From NCBI GenBank assembly GCA_020848435.1, contig JADLAC010000029.1, positions 38,062-102,061 on the forward strand: a DNA stretch of 64,000 nucleotides, written 5' to 3'. The translations under genes were made by a program, and so were the position numbers. Shown piece by piece: positions 57,001 through 64,000 of this stretch (its first letter is position 1; each line of letters begins with the position of its first letter). The notes under the pieces are model-generated. The model was not told the DNA's origin. It searched no databases and saw only the letters and a list, made by a program, of their open reading frames with translations. The stretch comes from Burkholderiales bacterium. Lineage in GTDB: Bacteria > Pseudomonadota > Gammaproteobacteria > Burkholderiales > WYBJ01.

Positions 57001-59601
57001 TGCGGCTTTCGCGGTCTGGTTGTTGATCGCCGCGATCAGCGCGGCGCGATTGGCGTAATCGGGATCAGCCGCGTTGCTGCCCATGCGCTTGACCGGGAAG
57101 ATGACACGCCCGCCCTGGCTGCCCTGCGAGGAGCGCGCGGTGGTGTCGTGCGGCAGCGAGTTGAACGTCATCACGCCGAAGCGCACCCCGTCGGTGGCCG
57201 TCACCAGGTCGGCGAGCGCGTCCTTGGCGATCTGCAGGCGCGTCTTGCGGCCGATCGGATGGCCGTTCGGTCCCCTCGGCCCGAAGCGCCAGTTGAGATA
57301 GTTGACCGAGTAGAGATCGATCGCCGGCGAGGAGGCGGCATCGCCCGCATTGGTCGTATACGCCGCGGTCGTGTTGAGGGCGTTGATCGCAGTGTTGTAA
57401 GGCTGGTTGAAGTTGCGCTTGAGCGCGGTCATGAAGACATTCGCGCCGCCGTTGTTGGCGGCTTCGTCGGCGCGACAATCGTGAACGAGGTTGTTCTCGT
57501 TGTCGTTGCGGTTGTACGCAGGAAAGCGCGTGCTTGCCCCGCCGGGGCTCGTCGAGCGGGTTTGATTGGGGCAGAAGGCCGCGACGCTCGCCGGGCCGTA
57601 AACGCAGGCGAAGGGCTTGCGGGCCGCACACGACTGCGAGGTGTCGGGGATGTCGCTGCATTGGCCGATCACGTTCTTGGTGACGTTGGTGTAGCTCGTG
57701 CCGTCGATGGTGTAGGTGCCGAGCCAGTCGCTGGCGGCGGTGTTGGCCGCGGTTGCCGGATTGCAGTAGTTGGTGCTGGTCCCGCCGCTGGGGCAGTTGG
57801 CCGCGCCGAGCACGAAGTTCGCGCCGAAGCAACTGCCCGAGCAGGTACCGCCGTAGTACACCGTGCCCACACCCTCCACGTACTTGGAGCTGCGGCCCGT
57901 CCAAGTACAGCCGGTGTGATTGCGATCGAAGTAGTTGGTGGTATTGGCGGGGGCGCACGCCGGAGGATCGGACGGATGCAGCGGGTTCCCGGTGATACTT
58001 TGGCAGTCACCCGAGAGGACGCCGGTAGGGTTGCAGTATTGACCGGTGCCGGGATCGGGCTGGAAAAACTGGCGTAGCTGGTTGGCGCCGTCGCGGCCGT
58101 CGGCTTGCGGGCCGCTCGCGGCGCCTAGGAGCTGTCCACAGGTCCGGGTGCAGGTATAGTTTATCGCCCCGACGGTGTTGACGATGATGTCCTGCCCGCC
58201 GGTCGTCGGGCGGATGTCGTAGTAGGCGGGGGTGCCGGTGACCTCGCCGAAAGGAACTGCGGCGTTGTCGCGATTGCCTTTCCAGGCGCTGAATCGTTCG
58301 ACCTCGGTCGCCGTCGCGTTCGGCACGGCGAGCGAGGGGTAGCCGTAGAGCGTGCGCATCGCCTGCAACGTTGCGAGGCTCATCCCGGCCACTGTCGCTT
58401 GGTGGGTGAATCCGCCGAGGTCGGACTTGAGCGTCGTCCAGCCGCCATGCGAATCGGTCGCGTCATCGGCAAAGCCGCTTACGCCGGAATCGTCCTGCAC
58501 CCGGATCGGCAGGCCCTGCGAGCCGTTGGTGCCGGTGTTGTCGCGAAACGCGGTGATGTTCGGCACAGGCGGGGCGGCGACGCCGTGAGGCGTGCTCGCC
58601 GGCGCATTCACGATGGGATCGATCGGGCCGGGATAGGGCGTCACGGTCGGGTCGTAGCCCGCGCCGACATAACCGATGCGGTAGGTGCCGCTCGTATAAG
58701 CGACCGTAGCGTGATCGCCCGGATACGACGCAGCGCGGGAATTCTCCAGATTGAGCCAACGTTCCCAACGCAGCCATTGCTGATTGAGCCACTTGCCGGA
58801 ATTGCGCGGATACTCGGTGGGTGCATATACCGTCGAGGGCAGCAGCTCGGCCATCGAGGCCGTGCATCGATTGAGCGCACCGCTGGAAGCGCGCAATGTC
58901 GAACCGAGGGTGAAATCCGCGATGTTGCCGTAGTTGAAGCCGCCCCGAACCACCGGACTGGCGCCGCCGTTGCTGCTGCTGAAGTTGGAAACGCGGATGC
59001 CGCCGATGAATCGATTGAAGGCGTTGGACCATAACCGGCTGTCGGTTTCGTCCCTGCCCGCGGGCAACCAGTAGATCCACTGGGCCTGGAAGTAGTTGCG
59101 GTAGGTGTTGCGCGCGCCGGGATCGCCGGGCTCGGTGCCATTGGCGTAGGTCACCGCGGCGGTTTGCAACGCGATGCGATCGGCATCGGTCGCACCGGCG
59201 AAGAAACCGGAGTCCTTCGGGCAATCGGGATTCGCCAGATTGGGGCACGCGCCCGAGTAGTTGTAGAAATAACCGTCGGGCGACGAGCCGGCATTGCTGA
59301 AAAGATTGTCCGCGGGCGCCTGGGTGCTGATCCGGTTGATATACGACGGGTCGTTCCACAGGTATTCCACGTGGGAATCGTAATTGCCCGCGTATTCCCG
59401 CCACGGCTCGGGGATGTTCATGGTGTCCGAGGTATCCATGATGATCAGGATATTGGGCTCGGCCGTGGCGACCGATGTCGCCAGTCCCATGAAGATGTCG
59501 GTATCGCGCCCGTAAGCCCAGGGCACCATGAGCGCCGGATTGGCGAGTGCCGCGATCAACGCCCAGATCGTGGCGTTTCTGGCGAAGCGTTTACGAGCCA
59601 T
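54049..59601 (-). CDS. pilY1: PilY1-type pilus tip adhesin/assembly protein
   Basis: 1850-aa secreted protein. A signal peptide (residues 1-30, ATIWALIAALANPALMVPWA) precedes a von Willebrand A-like region with a MIDAS-type NILIIMDTSDTMN near residue 50. A second vWA-like section contains NFVIMITDGGPEHDVD in the middle. The C-terminal third is the PilY1 beta-propeller with calcium-site motifs DRGDGDGIVDGAERVW and, near the end, DLNGDGSVSARDRYY. Numerous Cys residues between residues 450 and 750 suggest disulfides. It is the last gene of the minor-pilin operon. Unusually long for PilY1 (often 1000-1200 aa) because of the large N-terminal half. Confidence 0.92.
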   Translation of the reverse strand: MARKRFARNATIWALIAALANPALMVPWAYGRDTDIFMGLATSVATAEPNILIIMDTSDTMNIPEPWREYAGNYDSHVEYLWNDPSYINRISTQAPADNLFSNAGSSPDGYFYNYSGACPNLANPDCPKDSGFFAGATDADRIALQTAAVTYANGTEPGDPGARNTYRNYFQAQWIYWLPAGRDETDSRLWSNAFNRFIGGIRVSNFSSSNGGASPVVRGGFNYGNIADFTLGSTLRASSGALNRCTASMAELLPSTVYAPTEYPRNSGKWLNQQWLRWERWLNLENSRAASYPGDHATVAYTSGTYRIGYVGAGYDPTVTPYPGPIDPIVNAPASTPHGVAAPPVPNITAFRDNTGTNGSQGLPIRVQDDSGVSGFADDATDSHGGWTTLKSDLGGFTHQATVAGMSLATLQAMRTLYGYPSLAVPNATATEVERFSAWKGNRDNAAVPFGEVTGTPAYYDIRPTTGGQDIIVNTVGAINYTCTRTCGQLLGAASGPQADGRDGANQLRQFFQPDPGTGQYCNPTGVLSGDCQSITGNPLHPSDPPACAPANTTNYFDRNHTGCTWTGRSSKYVEGVGTVYYGGTCSGSCFGANFVLGAANCPSGGTSTNYCNPATAANTAASDWLGTYTIDGTSYTNVTKNVIGQCSDIPDTSQSCAARKPFACVYGPASVAAFCPNQTRSTSPGGASTRFPAYNRNDNENNLVHDCRADEAANNGGANVFMTALKRNFNQPYNTAINALNTTAAYTTNAGDAASSPAIDLYSVNYLNWRFGPRGPNGHPIGRKTRLQIAKDALADLVTATDGVRFGVMTFNSLPHDTTARSSQGSQGGRVIFPVKRMGSNAADPDYANRAALIAAINNQTAKAASPLTEVLYEAYLYYNGRAPRYGTSTAITANFGAGALPAVGGIGNVTDGADASAVSGANYVSPIMRNPTTATPSSCQKNFVIMITDGGPEHDVDASDFVPGLRYTTLAGVVSADTRVDSSQNDTASGHFETPATLPYGQQSRFNETRPDGGYVWLDELAYFMSKADMSPGARHSAAETTNDQLLGTQSVTTYTIGFAGANSPVVQNAAERAGGAYYVAEDSAQLSAALTDTLIKIRNFTPTVAAPTVPLSALNRAQNALDVYLAFFAPSPSQTWKGTVKRFRIGVGPSDCGPTKDLCLIGKTVLASGFKDVEKLEIDPLTNFEQVVVDPESVSYWNPVTVKDGSEPNIGGTGHQLISQGGAYTPAGRNVYTFLSSNALSPPTTALLTDASNLVSETNTRITKTMLGNAGMSDAARSTLINYVRGGNPGDAACSDAHDPLNPTPCVNWRTWAHADVQHSRPVIVTYNSTPVADAEVPGSDRSTTQYLFFLTNDGLLHAIDAATGQEQWAFLVEEALPQLNAALTNANGPSLDLADGSPVAWVDRGDGDGIVDGAERVWLYFGLRRGGRAYYALDITNINAPRFMWRITPTERCVGAACTASTDYALLGQSWSTPVVARVAATTGTSGARPAGNTDPVVIFGGGYDPQQDTYPLPAGTTSDNIGRAVFIAEGSNGALVKRFSNNAGDFLNASAIDWSIPSDLTVINTDLDAQNLMDRIVVGDVGGDLWRFDISDTNATLWRGKRLAILSDPGVPNRKILFPPVVVPQLAPFPVEWDAVYVGTGDREHPLVTPTSDKMFMVADFDVHLTATAGTAASFANGDFLALAASDTGGVVPNLLVTKRGWSRDLDPGEKVTGSPFVFNQKLRFSTYNPSAVSSECLPPGEGRLNEINALYGNLMDLNGDGSVSARDRYYAGVSRGYFSPLQTVIIGSTVYTIALAGGNVTTTTTTTEPPGGSPCRAGSQFWYCREQRIGIAQRTYWYMEPEQ

Positions 59602-59642
59602 GTCGAACCTCGTGAGATGCGTCAGGCGCCGACTCCGCGGCG

Positions 59643-60197
59643 TCAACACGAACCCGCCGGCACCATGGAGCGAATGCCCTGGTGCACGGTGGTCGAGCCG
59701 CCCAGGCTGCCCGCGGCGGTCGAACGGACATCGAAAAACACATGCTCGACCGTGCCCCCGAGCTGCATCCCGACCCTACGGATACCCGAGCACTGGATCT
59801 GGCGCACTTGCAGCCCGGCGGTGCCGCCGTGGACGTTGACCGGAGTCACGGTATAGGTGCCGGTGGTGGGGCTGTAGCTCGGCGTCCCCGTGGGCGGTGC
59901 GACCGGGCCGCCCGAGCCCAGCGGCAGCGGCAGGTAGTTGGAGGCGAAGCGGCCGTTGTTCACGTCGACGAAGTTGTTGATCATGAGCTCGGCATTGGTG
60001 AGGTTCTGCTGCGCGATCTGGTTGGCGCCGCCGATCTTCAGCTCCACCACCGAGGTCTTGATCATCGACACCACCAGCAGCGTCATCACGGCCAGCATGA
60101 CGAGCCCGACGATCAACACGGCGCCATATTGAGCACGGCGCGCCGCGATGGCCTGCCCGGCCGAGACGGCCGCGGTGCGATGCAAGGGCTGGCGCAT
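59643..60197 (-). CDS. pilX: Minor pilin PilX
   Basis: 184-aa pilin-like protein. The N-terminal hydrophobic helix QYGAVLIVGLVMLAVMTLLVVSMI with a Glu-lacking pilin start is typical of PilX (GxxLI(V/I)GL). SVVELKIGGANQIAQQNLTNAELM continues the alpha helix. The globular part is short. Located between pilW and pilY1, as in Pseudomonas and Neisseria-like clusters; it primes pilus assembly and helps present PilY1 at the tip. Confidence 0.85.
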   Translation of the reverse strand: MRQPLHRTAAVSAGQAIAARRAQYGAVLIVGLVMLAVMTLLVVSMIKTSVVELKIGGANQIAQQNLTNAELMINNFVDVNNGRFASNYLPLPLGSGGPVAPPTGTPSYSPTTGTYTVTPVNVHGGTAGLQVRQIQCSGIRRVGMQLGGTVEHVFFDVRSTAAGSLGGSTTVHQGIRSMVPAGSC

Positions 60198-60198
60198 G

Positions 60199-61314
60199 TC
60201 AGGCTCCCCTACGAAAAGCGATGTTGCGCACCTGGATGACCTGGCTGAACAAGGCGCGCTTGAAGGCGCACGCGGTCGGCTCGGTGCCGAGCTCCGTGGT
60301 GCAGGTGAAATCGGCCGCGCCGCTGCCGTCCAGGTCGTAGCTCTTGCTGCTATCGTCGTACCCGGAAATCACGGTAGGCGAGCGCACCAGCAAGGTGACA
60401 CGCACCGATACGACGCGGGCCCAGCCGTCGCCGGAAATGCTGAGCGGATCGGCCACGAAGCGATCCGCGATGCCGTCTCCGTCGGGGGCGGGCAAGGTAT
60501 CGACGCCGTAGCGGAAGCTCACGCGCTCGACACCCTCGGCGAGCGGCCGCTCGACCATCGTCGTTCCGTCCAGCTCTTGTCGCACCAGGGTCGGGACCGG
60601 ACGTCCCGAATCGTCGGAAGCCTGGCAGGTTGCATTCGCCCCCGTGGGCCGGCTGCACGGGCGCACATAGTAGACATGGACCTGGTAGGGGAACACGGGG
60701 AATTGTCTGTTCGTGACAAAACGCTTGACGAGATTGGAGGTCACCAGGTTGCCGAAATCGCCGCCGCGGAACACATAGCCGAAGTTGGCATCGGTCTGGA
60801 CGTACAGCGTGTTGGTATAGCCCGCTTGCGCGACCATGCCGTCGGTGAAGTTGCCGTCGTTGTTCGGGTCGGGCACGGCGAGCCCCGTCGCCAGCCGGGT
60901 GACCAAGATCGGGCCGGGCTTGAAATTCTGCGTTCGGATGCAGGGCAATGCGGCATTGGCGGTCGCCGGCGTCATCGCGTCGTAACCGAACACCGGCACG
61001 CCGCTCGTCAAGGTGTTGCCGCAATCGTTGCCGATGGCGCCGATGGTGCCGTAGGGTTCGAGCGTTATGGTCTCTGCAACCAGGCCGTAGAAGCCCGCGT
61101 GCCGCAGGGACTCGGACACGTAGCGCAAGCTCGCGACGGCGTTCTCCTGCATGCGCGCATAGTCGTCCTGGATTTTGAAGGTGCGCGACGAGTCGCTCAT
61201 CATGAGCATGAGCCCGAGCGTGAGAAACAGCCCCAGCGTCAAGGCGACCATCAGCTCGACCAGTGTCAGGCCGGCTTGCCGCATGGCGAGTCGATGCGTG
61301 CGAACAGGATTCAT
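60199..61314 (-). CDS. pilW: Minor pilin PilW
   Basis: 371-aa type IV minor pilin. The prepilin peptidase site is QAGLTLVELMVALTLGL (G-LTLVE: cleavage after Gly, mature residue Leu1, Glu5), following a short basic leader. A segment SRTFKIQDDYARMQENAVASLRYVSESLRHAGFYG is the PilW hallmark. Large globular C-terminus with several Cys. ATG 61314 chosen (an ATG at 61326 is also in frame). It ends 1 bp before pilX and begins 5 bp after pilV. Confidence 0.9.
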   Translation of the reverse strand: MNPVRTHRLAMRQAGLTLVELMVALTLGLFLTLGLMLMMSDSSRTFKIQDDYARMQENAVASLRYVSESLRHAGFYGLVAETITLEPYGTIGAIGNDCGNTLTSGVPVFGYDAMTPATANAALPCIRTQNFKPGPILVTRLATGLAVPDPNNDGNFTDGMVAQAGYTNTLYVQTDANFGYVFRGGDFGNLVTSNLVKRFVTNRQFPVFPYQVHVYYVRPCSRPTGANATCQASDDSGRPVPTLVRQELDGTTMVERPLAEGVERVSFRYGVDTLPAPDGDGIADRFVADPLSISGDGWARVVSVRVTLLVRSPTVISGYDDSSKSYDLDGSGAADFTCTTELGTEPTACAFKRALFSQVIQVRNIAFRRGA

Positions 61315-61319
61315 GGCGC

Positions 61320-62000
61320 TTAGCATGGGCAGGGGATGACTGTGTAGACGTCGACGCTTACCAGCCGCCGGAAGGTATCGTCGGGCTGGTAGACCCCATT
61401 GCCGCACGCCGAAGCCGTGGGCGCGGCGGTGGAATAGTTGCCTTGCCAGGCGACGCTCACCCGATAGCTGACCTGGCGGCTCGTGGGCGGGCCGCCGCAA
61501 GCGGGACACGCGGTCGCGCCCGGAAGGGTTTCGATACAGCCTCGAGGCCGCAGCAATGGTCCGATTGCCGTGCCGGTCGCGGTATCGGTTTCCGCCGCGC
61601 CGCCGGACAACAAGCCGTCCCAGACCGCCGCGTCGTATTGCACGGCGTCCGTGGTGGTGCAGTTTCCCGTCGCGCAATTGGCGATCGCGCCGGTGGTTAG
61701 CGCGGTGAATCGCGTCCCGTTGCCGGCCGGCGTCCCTACCGGCACCGCCGCCGTGTAGGTCGTCGCGACTGCCGTATTGTCCACACCCGGCCGATTCGCC
61801 TTGATGCGCTCGGCCATGTCGTTCGCGAGCGCCAGCGCCTGCTGGCGCTGATACGCTTCGAACGAGGCGCGTTGCCCCTGGGCCATCAAGCCGGCGATAC
61901 CAAGCAGGCCGATCATGAGAATGACCAGCGTGACCAGGATTTCGATCATCGTGAAACCGATCGCCCGGCCGGGATTCGTCCTCGTGGGGCTCACGGACAT
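61320..62000 (-). CDS. pilV: Minor pilin PilV
   Basis: 226-aa minor pilin. The prepilin site is RAIGFTMIEILVTLVILMIGLLG (cleavage before F, Glu at position 5), followed by AGLMAQGQRASFEAYQRQQALALANDMAERIKANR, the classic PilV helix. The globular part contains a CPACGG motif. The ATG at 62000 overlaps the 3' end of fimT by 10 bp. Confidence 0.9.
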   Translation of the reverse strand: MSVSPTRTNPGRAIGFTMIEILVTLVILMIGLLGIAGLMAQGQRASFEAYQRQQALALANDMAERIKANRPGVDNTAVATTYTAAVPVGTPAGNGTRFTALTTGAIANCATGNCTTTDAVQYDAAVWDGLLSGGAAETDTATGTAIGPLLRPRGCIETLPGATACPACGGPPTSRQVSYRVSVAWQGNYSTAAPTASACGNGVYQPDDTFRRLVSVDVYTVIPCPC

Positions 62001-62587
62001 AGCGTCCCTCCGGATGTGTGAGCGTCCTGCTTTATGACCAGCGGCCGGCCCGAAATGCCGATCACGATCGAGCGGATGAAATCGTTGCCCGCCACCCCGT
62101 CGCCGAGATCGTCGCTCACCTTCAAGCCGTCGTTGGCGCCCGGTGCGTTCGGCCTCGACACGCGGCCGTCGGGGCGGAAGATGATGCGGTTGTCGAAGTC
62201 GGTGGCGGTCGAGCAGACCCGCACCCGCCCGCCGAATGCCTCGGTACGCTTGCGGTCCTCGGCGGCGGTACAGGTGTTGCTGTTGTCGATGTCGACGCAC
62301 ACCCGCCAGCCGTCTTTCCAGGTGCCCGTCGCCCCGGCAAGGCGTTCCATGATCGCAGGCCGGCTTTCCTTGATGGCCTCGGCGCGGGCGAAGGCGATAT
62401 CGGCCATGGTGTCGGAGACGGCGGTACGCACGCGTTGCATGGCGACGAATTCCGTCAAGGAAGGGACGCCGACGGTGATGATCACCGCCACGATCGCGAC
62501 CGTGATCATGAGCTCGATCAGCGTGAAGCCGGCATCGCCCGGTCCCGCCGGCACCGCGCTGGCGCGATAGGGCGGTTGATGGGACAT
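61991..62587 (-). CDS. fimT: Minor pseudopilin GspH/FimT type
   Basis: 198-aa protein with a longer leader (about 25 residues) ending at [20 protein letters not shown] (prepilin cleavage before F, Glu5). GVPSLTEFVAMQRVRTAVSDTMADIAFARAEAIKES and the GspH domain with GWRVCVDID follow. It may be FimU or FimT; the family does not decide which. It begins at the pilE stop with a TGATG overlap. Confidence 0.85.
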   Translation of the reverse strand: MSHQPPYRASAVPAGPGDAGFTLIELMITVAIVAVIITVGVPSLTEFVAMQRVRTAVSDTMADIAFARAEAIKESRPAIMERLAGATGTWKDGWRVCVDIDNSNTCTAAEDRKRTEAFGGRVRVCSTATDFDNRIIFRPDGRVSRPNAPGANDGLKVSDDLGDGVAGNDFIRSIVIGISGRPLVIKQDAHTSGGTLCP

Positions 62588-63066
62588 CAGCTTTCGCCCG
62601 CGACGCGGCATGAGCGGTCTTCCCAGGGACAGTCGCTGCCCGCGTCGAAGGCGCCGTTGCCCGGCAATGCTTCCCGCCAGCGCTGCCCCAGGTTGTTGAT
62701 GCAGAGGCGGCCGTCGCCGCGGGCAGCGAGGTTGGAACCCGCCGAGGGGCCCATGCAGATCGTGTAGCTCGGCGGGGTGGTGGCGTTGTCGACGCCGGTT
62801 AAAGGCGGCTGGTCGTACTTGATGCCGGCAGGCATGGTGAGACCGAGTCCGCCGGCGCCCGCGCCGAAGACGGTCGCGTACTGGCGCCGGTCGAGCAGCA
62901 TCTGCTCCTGGCGCTGTGCGATGTCCGAAAGCAGCTGCTGGCCTTGGGAGCGCTGGCCACGCGCGACATGATCGCGATACGAGGGAAAGGCGACGGCGGC
63001 GAGCAATGCGACCACTGCGACTACGATCATCAATTCGATCAGCGTAAAACCCCGCCCGCATCGCAT
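62587..63066 (-). CDS. pilE: Type IV pilin (PilE-like), first gene of the minor-pilin operon
   Basis: 159-aa type IV pilin. The N-terminus [33 protein letters not shown] has a 6-residue leader, prepilin cleavage before F, and Glu5. The C-terminal part holds the Cys pair CPWEDRSC that would form the D-region disulfide. It leads the minus-strand run pilE-fimT-pilV-pilW-pilX-pilY1. In many betaproteobacteria the PilE-type gene lies at the other end of this cluster. Whether this is a major or minor pilin is open. Confidence 0.88.
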   Translation of the reverse strand: MRCGRGFTLIELMIVVAVVALLAAVAFPSYRDHVARGQRSQGQQLLSDIAQRQEQMLLDRRQYATVFGAGAGGLGLTMPAGIKYDQPPLTGVDNATTPPSYTICMGPSAGSNLAARGDGRLCINNLGQRWREALPGNGAFDAGSDCPWEDRSCRVAGES

Positions 63067-63457
63067 GGATCGGTACCTCCGCTTTTTCGACGCAGGGATG
63101 TTACGGCCGCCCTCTCGAGCCGATCCAGGCAGAACCGATAAGCGGTCAGATGGTCGGAACGAACGGGATCGGCGCCCGGGCGGGCCGGGGCGCTCGTGTG
63201 CGGCAATCGGTATCGACTAGCCAGAACGTACGCGATGCGTGCTGGCCGCTCGGTAGCCCGGCGTCAAATGGGCGGAACGGACGGGATCGGTGGTTGCCGC
63301 CCCGCGCGGGTCGATGGCGCGCGCGAGGTCATTGGCGCACCCTGCCGGCCCGCGCATAGGGAATATGGGCCGGACCGGACCATCACCCTCCGCGAGGGCA
63401 GATCGGCGGCCCCTCGCGTTGGACGGGCCGCGGTTGTTCCACTTATACTTCAAAGGT
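63067..63457. other. Divergent promoter region with an imperfect direct repeat
   Basis: 391 bases between pilE (minus) and the Fur-family gene (plus), with no supported gene. A 26-base sequence at 63147-63172 recurs at 63265-63290 with 3 mismatches, in direct orientation, 118 bp apart. Promoters for both neighbours must lie here; the sequence ACTTATACTTCAAAGGT immediately precedes the regulator start. Confidence 0.6.
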
Positions 63458-63880
63458 ATGCGAGCTCCACTAACGAACGAAGCGATCGTCGGCCTGCTGC
63501 GCGAGCACGGCATCAACCCGACGCGCCAGCGGGTGCAGATCGCGCGCGCGCTGTTCGCACATACCGGCCATCTGGCGGCCGACCGCGTGCTCGCGCTCGT
63601 CAACGCGGAGCGCCCCGCGACTTCGAAAGCGACGGTCTACAACACGCTCAATCTGTTTCAGCAACGCGGGCTGGTGCGCGAGGTCATCGCCCACCCGAAT
63701 AAAATCTTCTACGACGCGAACGTCACGCCCCACCATCACTTCTACGACCTGGACACGGGCGAGCTCACCGACATCGCGGCCCACGACATCGCGATCACGC
63801 GATTACCCGATCTGCCCGCCGGTACGGTGACCGCGGGAGTCGATATCGTGGTCCGCGTTCGCTCGAAGCCGATCCGCTGA
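63458..63880 (+). CDS. Fur-family transcriptional regulator (PerR/Irr-like)
   Basis: 140-aa metalloregulator. The winged helix begins LREHGINPTRQRVQIARALF (residues 12-31) with recognition segment TSKATVYNTLNLFQQRGLVRE. The dimer domain has the metal site VTPHHHFYDLDTG. The C-terminal CxxC zinc sites of Fur are absent, as is a Cys-rich tail, which fits PerR-like or Irr-like members rather than classic Fur. The ATG 63458 follows AAAGGT. Target genes and metal cannot be deduced. Confidence 0.88.
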   Translation: MRAPLTNEAIVGLLREHGINPTRQRVQIARALFAHTGHLAADRVLALVNAERPATSKATVYNTLNLFQQRGLVREVIAHPNKIFYDANVTPHHHFYDLDTGELTDIAAHDIAITRLPDLPAGTVTAGVDIVVRVRSKPIR

Positions 63881-63924
63881 GCGTTTGCTGCCGCAAAGGG
63901 CGGCGAATATAATCCCGTCCCACT

Positions 63925-64000
<76 letters not shown>

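Noticed and set aside
56485..58077. 530-codon open frame antisense to pilY1
   Set aside because: Product is Val/Gly/Arg-rich low complexity without domain; pilY1 is continuous on the other strand.

Overview
The window reads as a chromosomal segment of a GC-rich betaproteobacterium, judged from gene content: a BPH-type proteasome homologue, a fused ribBA, the clpS-clpA pair divergent from a cold-shock gene, the murJ/rpsT/ribF/ileS/lspA/ispH block, and a pilE-fimT-pilV-W-X-Y1 minor pilin operon. Nearly all of it is chromosomal housekeeping with some accessory genes. I found no insertion sequence, prophage or CRISPR array.

Layout. 1-4.8 kb: end of secF, a DedA protein, a thioredoxin-TPR protein (CnoX/YbbN type), purB, a small unknown gene behind a sigma54-type promoter, and a zinc-ribbon membrane protein. 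4.9-14.8 kb: a minus-strand selenocysteine locus. Reading in the direction of transcription it is mnmA, an unrecognised selenoprotein gene, a Sel1-repeat/trypsin-like protease, selA, selB, a thioredoxin-reductase-like flavoprotein, tRNA-Sec (selC) and an MmgE/PrpD protein. 14.8-16.5 kb: three small secreted lysine-rich peptides and a cold-shock protein. 16.7-24.2 kb: clpS-clpA, a flavocytochrome c sulfide dehydrogenase pair, a DUF2784 protein, and a hybrid histidine kinase with a NarL/FixJ-type regulator. 24.9-30.7 kb: a Rieske oxygenase and a four-gene radical-SAM cluster (arsS, TVP38-disulfide oxidoreductase fusion, two transferases of the 'rSAM/selenodomain-associated' families). 31-38.5 kb: xseB-ispA-dxs-folE-ribBA, a retropepsin-like protease, a glutamine amidotransferase and an orphan. 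38.7-46 kb: yajQ, the BPH proteasome homologue, argG, a chorismate-mutase-like lipoprotein, argF-argD and an arginine/lysine/ornithine decarboxylase. 46-54 kb: DUF3579, rpsT, murJ, ribF, ileS-lspA-ispH. 54-63 kb: the type IV minor pilin operon. The window ends with a Fur-family regulator and tRNA-Thr(CGT).

The most interesting item is at 12848-13600 (minus). A glutaredoxin-like domain fused to a DinB-like domain is read through an in-frame TGA. The TGA sits exactly where the first catalytic cysteine of a CxxC motif is expected (Gly-Sec-Ser-Ser-Cys). The gene has a good Shine-Dalgarno sequence, an unbroken frame on both sides of the TGA, and a SECIS-like hairpin whose loop starts 22 nt after it. 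The dedicated machinery (selA, selB, tRNA-Sec) lies a few kilobases downstream on the same strand. A conventional gene caller would start this protein after the TGA and lose its active site. The thioredoxin-reductase-like gene between selB and selC is a plausible but unproven redox partner. selD is not in the window.
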